Below the pieces are notes generated by a model, which worked only from the letters and a program-made list of their open reading frames with translations, made no database searches and was not told the origin of the DNA. 45,496 nucleotides of DNA, from NCBI RefSeq assembly GCF_000379945.1, contig NZ_KB904154.1, positions 21,928 through 67,423 on the forward strand, given 5' to 3'. The stretch comes from Porphyromonas macacae DSM 20710 = JCM 13914 (GTDB lineage: Bacteria > Bacteroidota > Bacteroidia > Bacteroidales > Porphyromonadaceae). How positions within the stretch are numbered: the first letter of the stretch is position 1; each line of letters opens with the position of its first letter. A program made the position numbers and the translations under genes. Positions 43,189-45,496 of the stretch are shown one piece after another.

Positions 43189-43548
43189 CACAACATTCAG
43201 AAAAATAACCAACCTGAAATCAACCACCAACAGCAAACAATATTCGACGATTCGAACACAGGTCCGATACACAACAGATAACATTACCGTTAGCCGCTAA
43301 AACCCCGTTTTAAGGCCGTTTTAAGGCCTTTCCGGGCTGTTAATTAAAGTAATAGTAAACAGGGCTTAAATAAAAAGCTCGAACAGTATAAAACAACCGT
43401 TCGAGCGACGCAGAAAATTAAACCGGAATTAAAGCAAATTAAACTTTTCGTTTTGCGTTGCCAAAATCAATCAAACAGACAACAGCCCACTAATAATCAG
43501 GAGAGTAACGTATTTTGATGCGTATACAATTTATCCCATTTCGTTTTT
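43120..43548 (+). repeat. Separated direct repeat TTTATCCCrTTTCGTTTTT
   Basis: TTTATCCCGTTTCGTTTTT at 43120-43138 recurs as TTTATCCCATTTCGTTTTT at 43530-43548, 410 bases apart with one mismatch in 19. Between them lie the three-copy 12-bp array, a GTTTTAAGGCC double repeat (about 43304-43329) and a hairpin. The two copies bracket a gene-free segment. Confidence 0.65.
43377..43406. other. 8-bp stem hairpin in the repeat region
   Basis: GCTCGAAC and GTTCGAGC pair perfectly over a 14-base loop. No T-run follows, so it is not an obvious terminator. It could be part of a structured RNA or a binding dyad. Confidence 0.45.
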
Positions 43549-43578
43549 ACCCCCTTACATTACACGACTAAGCAAAAA

Positions 43579-43619
43579 ATCCGCTTCCCTTCTGCTGAAG
43601 ACACAGAAAAGAAGCGGAT
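43579..43619 (-). terminator. Rho-independent terminator of the M23 peptidase gene
   Basis: ATCCGCTTC and GAAGCGGAT form a 9-bp stem with a 23-base loop; on the minus strand it is followed by TTTTTTGC. It lies about 50 bases past the peptidase stop. Confidence 0.85.
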
Positions 43620-43665
43620 ATAAAAATCAACTATGTATAATTACATATCGGTATATAATTTTAGA

Positions 43666-44691
43666 CTAATCCGGTATTCTCAAAGTGGTTTTTCCGGCAA
43701 TCAACTGCTTGCTGCTCTTGATACCATTAGCTCTGCAAATCTTATTGATTGTTGTCCCATAACGTGCTGCAATAGAGGAAAGAGACTCGCCATTGCGCAC
43801 ACGGTGAACACGCGGTTTGGGAGATGGGGTTTGCGATGAGGATTTTTTCGAACGAAGCGAACGATTGGATGCGTACGCTTTACCGCCATAGCTGTAGTTG
43901 CTACGTTTGAATACAAAAACATCATTGAGCGGAGCACCGTTTTCAAAATCAAAAATGAATGCCGGATTGATGGGGATGCCCATGAATCGCGTTTCAAGAT
44001 GCAAGTGAGAACCGAAAGAACGGCCGGTATTGCCGCCCAATCCGATGGGCTGTCCGGCCAACACGATCTGCCCTTCCCGGACAAGCTGCCGGCTCAGGTG
44101 TCCGTATACCGTTTCAAGACCGTTGGGATGGCGAATAACGATGTAATAACCGTATCCTTTACGCTCATAGCTGCGAATTCGGACTTTGCCGTCAAAAGCC
44201 GCACGCACCGTATCGCCCGTATTGAGCTTGAGGTCTACACCATAATGCATACGCCGGAAACGCTTGCGATAGCCGTAAGGGCTGGAGATATGGGTCTTCT
44301 CCGCAGGAATCGGCATTACGAAGTTATTACAATCGATTTCATAAGTATCAGGGATTTGAACATCCCCCATACCGGTAAAAGGGTTTACGCGATCGGACCA
44401 GGAACTTTCGCCATAAAGTTCTATGGCGGGGAATTCCAATGCTTCCGCTTGCAGCTCCTGCCGGAGCTCCGCATCTGAGGCTTTTTTAGCTGCTTCTAAC
44501 TTTTTGCCAAGCTCAAGTTTATCAGCTAACAACTGGGGAAGGGCCTTCACAGAGTCTCGGCTCAATGAATGATGTCCTCTCATGCTTCTTTCTCCTATTC
44601 CTGTATCGGCAGTCCGTGAGGGAGTAGCCCAACTGACCAGCGTTCCGATGCAAAAAAAGCAGCATGAAAGAATAAGGTTCTTCTTTACCAT
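43666..44691 (-). CDS. M23 peptidase with C-terminal LysM domain
   Basis: A 341-residue exported protein with a signal peptide (LILSCCFFCIGTLVSWA). After a charged coiled segment (about 45-85) comes the LytM/M23 metallopeptidase domain, with the zinc ligands His149 and Asp153 (HYGVD) and His231 (SHLHLE), plus His198 in VYGHLS. A LysM peptidoglycan-binding domain occupies about 295-341 (HRVRNGESLSSIAARYGTTI). All catalytic residues are intact, so it is likely an active DD-endopeptidase or an amidase activator involved in cell division or wall turnover. Single gene with its own terminator. Confidence 0.92.
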   Translation of the reverse strand: MVKKNLILSCCFFCIGTLVSWATPSRTADTGIGERSMRGHHSLSRDSVKALPQLLADKLELGKKLEAAKKASDAELRQELQAEALEFPAIELYGESSWSDRVNPFTGMGDVQIPDTYEIDCNNFVMPIPAEKTHISSPYGYRKRFRRMHYGVDLKLNTGDTVRAAFDGKVRIRSYERKGYGYYIVIRHPNGLETVYGHLSRQLVREGQIVLAGQPIGLGGNTGRSFGSHLHLETRFMGIPINPAFIFDFENGAPLNDVFVFKRSNYSYGGKAYASNRSLRSKKSSSQTPSPKPRVHRVRNGESLSSIAARYGTTINKICRANGIKSSKQLIAGKTTLRIPD

Positions 44692-45045
44692 TTATTAATT
44701 AATAATGTTACTTGGAGATATTAACGTCTTTATTTTTCAGATATTTCACATTAGTAAAACGTCTAAAAAACATGATTATTGTATAATAAAAAGAATACCA
44801 TACAACATTAAAAAACAAACGTAACGTCCAAAGATAAAAGAAACTTTTCTTACAAACCAAACTTTTGCACTTTATTATTGCTTTTTTTCTGCATTTCGAC
44901 ATCTTTTTTTCTCTGATTTATTCTCTAATCCGATTTTTTGCTGTTAAAAAGCACTTTGTGAACAAAAGACCTGAAAGCAACAGGAATACACGTTTTTTAA
45001 CAACTGACAGAAGCTTCGGATAAAAGCAAAAAGGGAAGAGAGTTA

Positions 45046-45061
45046 TACCTATATATAGGTA
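45046..45061. other. 16-bp perfect palindrome
   Basis: TACCTATATATAGGTA is a perfect 16-bp palindrome, ending about 50 bases before the dispersed repeat. The gene-free stretch 44692-45371 is AT-rich and holds only this, the repeat and the IS end; a 64-codon minus-strand frame in it is not credible. Confidence 0.5.
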
Positions 45062-45099
45062 ATTTGCATGACGTTGCAGATTCTATCGGGAGGAACACA

Positions 45100-45240
45100 G
45101 AAAATGACGGTGTGTCATCATGCGCAAATTACGACGTTGCTTGCGACATTCGGCTTCGGTCACTTACTTCAGTACGCTCCCTTCAACCTTCAGTCTTAGC
45201 GCCTTGTACTTTGCGCATGATGACGCATCTAAAAAAGGGG
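45100..45240 (-). repeat. Dispersed repeat, copy B
   Basis: The better-preserved copy of the repeat at 5386-5513, in inverse orientation. Inverted 15-bp arms, GTCATCATGCGCAAA (45114-45128) and TTTGCGCATGATGAC (45210-45224), surround an 81-base centre with ATTCGGCTTCGGTCAC (45148-45163). It directly adjoins the IS terminus at 45237. In copy A the same junction with a CACAGCCC-type end is kept, so the repeat and the IS end have moved or been inherited together. Confidence 0.75.
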
Positions 45241-45496
45241 CTGTGTCAAAATTCATTTTTGGGGCAGCCTCCTTTTTTTATTCCTCATCCAACGACAAAG
45301 CCCCAACTTTCACGAGCCAGGGCTTCGTTCGTTCACTAAGTTTGAGTAACTTAGCAAATATCAATTACTTAATGAATACAAAGTTACACTTTCGTCCTTA
45401 CATATCCGACCCCATCCTGCTATTTCCTGCAGAACTTGGTCAAGATATTGATGCCAATGACCCTGTGCGCCTGGTCAACAGCATTGTAGATTCGCT
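45237..45496 (+). mobile_element. Left end of an IS1182-family insertion sequence (cut by the window)
   Basis: GGGGCTGTGTCAAAATTC at 45237-45254 looks like the IS left terminal inverted repeat; the transposase frame begins 135 bases later. The right end lies outside the window, so length, exact terminus and target duplication cannot be judged. Similar end sequences occur at 6515, 6663 and, decayed, at about 5388. Confidence 0.7.
45372..45496 (+). CDS. IS1182-family transposase (partial, 5' end only)
   Basis: The frame opens MNTKLHFRPYISDPILLFPA and continues with QDIDANDPVRLVNSIVDS to the window edge (41 residues). The opening K-LHFRPY...-PA-L and the DPVRLVN-IVD segment are typical of the N-terminal DUF772-type domain of IS1182-family DDE transposases. 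The catalytic domain lies beyond the window, so integrity is unknown. Confidence 0.85.
   Translation, partial: MNTKLHFRPYISDPILLFPAELGQDIDANDPVRLVNSIVDS

Noticed and set aside
44708-44902. 64-codon minus-strand frame upstream of the M23 gene
   Set aside because: Very AT-rich, Lys/Phe/Tyr-biased, no ribosome-binding site and no homology that I can recognise.

Overview
The window looks like the chromosome of a member of the Bacteroidales, plausibly a Porphyromonas- or Tannerella-like organism; the genus is only a guess. The main signs are Bacteroidetes-type promoters (TAnnTTTG boxes upstream of several genes), a serine dipeptidyl peptidase IV, a PCMD-domain lipoprotein, a TamB gene followed by a lipoprotein version of TamA, a TPR lipoprotein resembling PorW/SprE of type IX secretion, and RHS proteins of the DUF6443 kind. 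No rRNA, tRNA or CRISPR array was seen.

Left third (1-19.9 kb): mostly housekeeping and envelope genes. Two tandem paralogous lipoproteins on the minus strand are followed by dpp4-lipA-prmA on the plus strand. A small dispersed repeat lies just upstream of prmA and a MITE-like element lies downstream of it. Next come a minus-strand pair (PCMD lipoprotein plus outer-membrane barrel) and metK. The metK leader carries a convincing SAM-II class riboswitch followed by a terminator-like hairpin. A plus-strand run msrC-aroA-(membrane protein)-ABC metal permease-TPR lipoprotein is tightly packed with overlaps. A GNAT gene and an acyltransferase are transcribed away from a sirtuin-zinc ribbon-EEP hydrolase run, and then comes superoxide dismutase. 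A very strong hairpin separates sod from the convergent mutS.

Middle (22.5-33.2 kb): an RHS polymorphic-toxin locus on the minus strand, the most notable system here. A 999-residue RHS/YD protein and a 1360-residue DUF6443-RHS protein stand first. The second ends in an AT-rich tip that looks like a permuted NlpC/P60 (papain-like) hydrolase, and it overlaps a small lipoprotein that is the likely immunity protein. Downstream is a displaced tip cassette: 77 bp of RHS-core homology, a new C-terminal domain, and a three-helix membrane protein. Beyond it lies a second, decayed cassette with a piece of RHS core and a secreted protein gene broken in a poly-A run. A 50-bp repeat precedes each displaced cassette.

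Right part (33.4-45.5 kb): a tamB-tamL operon with a frameshifted third gene; a phage-like regulatory module (S24-family repressor, a small divergent DNA-binding protein, a candidate operator between them, and a coiled-coil membrane protein); then about 750 bp of unusual direct and tandem repeats; an M23/LysM peptidase; and, at the edge, a second copy of the dispersed repeat next to the left end and the truncated transposase of an IS1182-family insertion sequence.
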